A stretch of DNA of 6,083 bases from B4-G1 sp964393895 (lineage in GTDB: Bacteria > Chloroflexota > Anaerolineae > B4-G1), in contig CAYMWP010000196.1 in NCBI GenBank assembly GCA_964393895.1, forward strand, positions 1 through 6,083, in the 5' to 3' direction. Numbering within the stretch: position 1 is the stretch's first letter; every line of letters starts with the position of its first letter. Below, in pieces: positions 4,731-6,083 of this stretch. The notes beneath the pieces were generated by a model. It saw only the letters and a list, made by a program, of their open reading frames with translations. It had not been told where the DNA came from and searched no databases. Both the position numbers and the translations under genes were made by a program.

Positions 4731-5833
4731 CTCACGACTAGGGGCAGGTACAAGTGAAAGAGTGCGCCGGTGTGAATTGTCGCCTCCATCAAGTCAGAGG
4801 CCGACGTGCGACACTCGCCCCCGTCCAGGCGGCGCGAGAGAGCGATAAACTGCACCGTCCGCCCATCCTCCAAAGGTCCGACCATGACCCGGTGGTGTGT
4901 GACGGGTGTTTGATCCACCCAAGTGACGTATTGAAAATCAGCCACGGCACCATAGTCACTGAACACGGCAGGAAGATAGATCACGGAATCCGTGTACGAA
5001 ACGGTCGGGGTCACTTGAGAATTATCCAGAATAGAGTACCAGGCTTGCGTCGAGGCCGGCACTGACGTATCCCACTCTACTACCAAGAAATCAAGGGAAG
5101 TGGAGGTGATCACACCGGTGATGAACCCATCGCCCCCCATAGATTCCGGCGCCGGCAAACGCCCGTCGGGCGGGGGAGTCTCCACCAGAGTGGCAGCATC
5201 CCAGAAAGTCTCGTAGGGGGCATAGCCGTGATCTGGGGAAACGTAGGTGATAGCCGTGATGTGGTCGCTGTACGCCTCGGTAGCGACGATGTGCTGGCCC
5301 CAGGTATTGTGGAAGGTCTGCTCCGGCGACCAGGCGATATCGTCAGGAAAGGAGGACATGTACAGACCGTATTTGCGTCCCAGAGGGTCTATTCCTATAC
5401 GGGCGTGGTGGTCCGTGCTGGGAAAGGAGCTGTTTCGCCCATACATGTCAAACTGATAGAAGGTACAGGGCTGCACGGCGACCTGCTGAAAGATACCGGC
5501 AGTGTAGGCCTGCGGCCAGACCCAATAATAGATTTGGGCGTGATTGCCATCGTAGCGATGGGGGCGCCACTCCCGGACGTCGTCGTACTCTGGAAGGACG
5601 TTGCCTATCCACCATCGTTTCCACTCTTGGGCGACAAAGTGGTTGGGATACTTCCAGTAAAAGCCCTCTTCCATGCTGCCGTTGGCGAGCAAGTTGCTCG
5701 ATTCTGTTTGCTGCACATGGGGGGGGGCTCCCTCCCACGGGTCTGTGCCCGCTCCCAGAGCGATCTCTTTTCCACCCAGCAGCAGGGCAACGAGCAAAGC
5801 CACGTTGATGAAATACCATATCTGTCGTTTCAT
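4727..5833 (-). CDS. Secreted protein: carbohydrate-binding-like domain plus Fn3-like domain, C-terminal YLPLVVR
   Basis: A 368-residue protein with an N-terminal signal peptide (MKR, hydrophobic residues 5-20, likely cleavage near 26-30). Residues about 46-218 start NLLANGSMEEGFYWK and continue through YDGNHAQIYYW and AGIFQQVAVQPCTFYQFDMYGR. This pattern suggests a galactose-binding-like jelly roll of the CBM4/9 type, which would bind carbohydrate outside the cell. After a Pro-rich hinge (219-230), residues about 235-345 resemble a fibronectin III or purple-acid-phosphatase N-terminal domain (VVEWDTSVPASTQAWYSI; HHRVMVGPLEDGRTVQFIAL). No catalytic residues are evident. It ends LYLPLVVR, a C-terminal form I associate with secreted Chloroflexota proteins. 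ATG at 5833 is the only reasonable start: an in-frame TGA lies 4 codons upstream, and the nearest GAGG is some 15 nt away, so initiation may be weak. It overlaps the GT-C-like gene by 4 nt, linking the two in translation and perhaps in surface-glycan function. Confidence 0.85.
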   Translation of the reverse strand: MKRQIWYFINVALLVALLLGGKEIALGAGTDPWEGAPPHVQQTESSNLLANGSMEEGFYWKYPNHFVAQEWKRWWIGNVLPEYDDVREWRPHRYDGNHAQIYYWVWPQAYTAGIFQQVAVQPCTFYQFDMYGRNSSFPSTDHHARIGIDPLGRKYGLYMSSFPDDIAWSPEQTFHNTWGQHIVATEAYSDHITAITYVSPDHGYAPYETFWDAATLVETPPPDGRLPAPESMGGDGFITGVITSTSLDFLVVEWDTSVPASTQAWYSILDNSQVTPTVSYTDSVIYLPAVFSDYGAVADFQYVTWVDQTPVTHHRVMVGPLEDGRTVQFIALSRRLDGGECRTSASDLMEATIHTGALFHLYLPLVVR

Positions 5834-6083
5834 AGAACTGATTCATTACCTCACAGGAATTTGATTACGCCACCCGTCCTGGTCTGGTCTAGCACGGAAA
5901 ATACGGCTACACCGTATCGCCGCGCCTCGGTGAATGCCAGCTTCCACCATACATAGGAGATTCACCTTTTGTGCAAGAATTTCACTGGCAAGATATTACT
6001 GCACGCGAGGCAATAGGTTAGCGCGCATAAGCCCTGGGTTAGATTGGGACAGCCAAAGGCAGCACTTTCCGCTTCTGCCAATA
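5834..6083. other. Non-coding leader upstream of the secreted-protein gene
   Basis: No convincing gene is present. On the minus strand all three frames stop within the stretch. The longest, 39 codons from the edge to TGA near 5962, has no recognisable content, but it or a 14-codon stretch ending in TAA could be the tail of an upstream gene. No consensus sigma70 promoter stands out; TCTTGC-17-TATGTA around 5953-5981 is a weak candidate for the downstream operon. A hairpin lies at 5901-5917. Confidence 0.5.
5901..5917 (-). repeat. Small inverted repeat followed by T-run, possible weak terminator or attenuator
   Basis: Arms ATACGG and CCGTAT are perfect complements around a 5-nt loop. On the minus strand the second arm runs into TTT, then CC. 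The stem is short and the T-run poor. It lies about 70 nt before the start codon of the secreted-protein gene. It may end an upstream transcript, attenuate this operon, or be an operator. Confidence 0.3.

Noticed and set aside
5448..5846. Minus-strand ORF of 132 residues starting at ATG 5846, 13 nt upstream of the secreted-protein start
   Set aside because: The GAGG is only 2 nt from its ATG, the product is low-complexity, and the overlapping frame has the signal peptide and domains.
5228..5956. Plus-strand ORF of 242 residues
   Set aside because: It is antisense to the secreted-protein gene, with no domain or membrane signal and no promoter or ribosome site.
5972..6001. Possible 15-bp tandem repeat starting GCAAGA in the right-hand intergenic region
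   Set aside because: The two copies agree at only about half of the positions beyond the shared GCAAGA, so it may be chance.

Overview
The window carries four protein genes, all on the minus strand, so transcription runs from right to left. It looks like a genome fragment from a fairly GC-rich Chloroflexota bacterium (Anaerolineae-like). I base this on a secreted protein ending in YLPLVVR, a polytopic DUF2142/GT-C-like protein with Ig-like C-terminal repeats, a PTP-rich stalk in front of a PD40 propeller, and period-7 DNA repeats. The assignment is inference from general familiarity with that phylum; no search was run.

Layout, in the direction of transcription. Positions 6083-5834 are non-coding leader with a small hairpin. 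Positions 5833-4727 encode a secreted two-domain protein: a carbohydrate-binding-like jelly roll followed by an Fn3-like domain. It overlaps by 4 nt (ATGA) with 4730-2520, a polytopic GT-C/DUF2142-like membrane protein whose C-terminus has two repeated beta-rich domains. A probable intrinsic terminator (2482-2462) ends this first operon. Positions 2461-2194 form a dense regulatory region. It holds an 11-bp-phased direct repeat with Pho-box geometry, several inverted repeats including a 26-bp imperfect palindrome, and a strong sigma70-like promoter (TTGACG, 17 bp, TATATT with TG extension). A 36-codon leader ORF with an excellent Shine-Dalgarno follows (2193-2083). The second operon is then a membrane-anchored six-bladed PD40/TolB-like propeller (2067-790) and an M23 metallopeptidase that runs off the left edge (779-1).

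The genes point to the cell envelope. The first pair suggests surface glycan transfer plus a secreted carbohydrate-binding protein. The second pair suggests an externally displayed propeller made together with a peptidoglycan hydrolase. Gene order and spacing support two separate transcription units. Any functional link between them is inference.

The least ordinary parts are the leader ORF with its internal hairpin, the structured operator region upstream of it, and two independent 7-nt-period arrays inside the membrane-protein gene, where a change of unit number would shift the reading frame. I saw no tRNA, rRNA, CRISPR array, transposase or recognised defence system.
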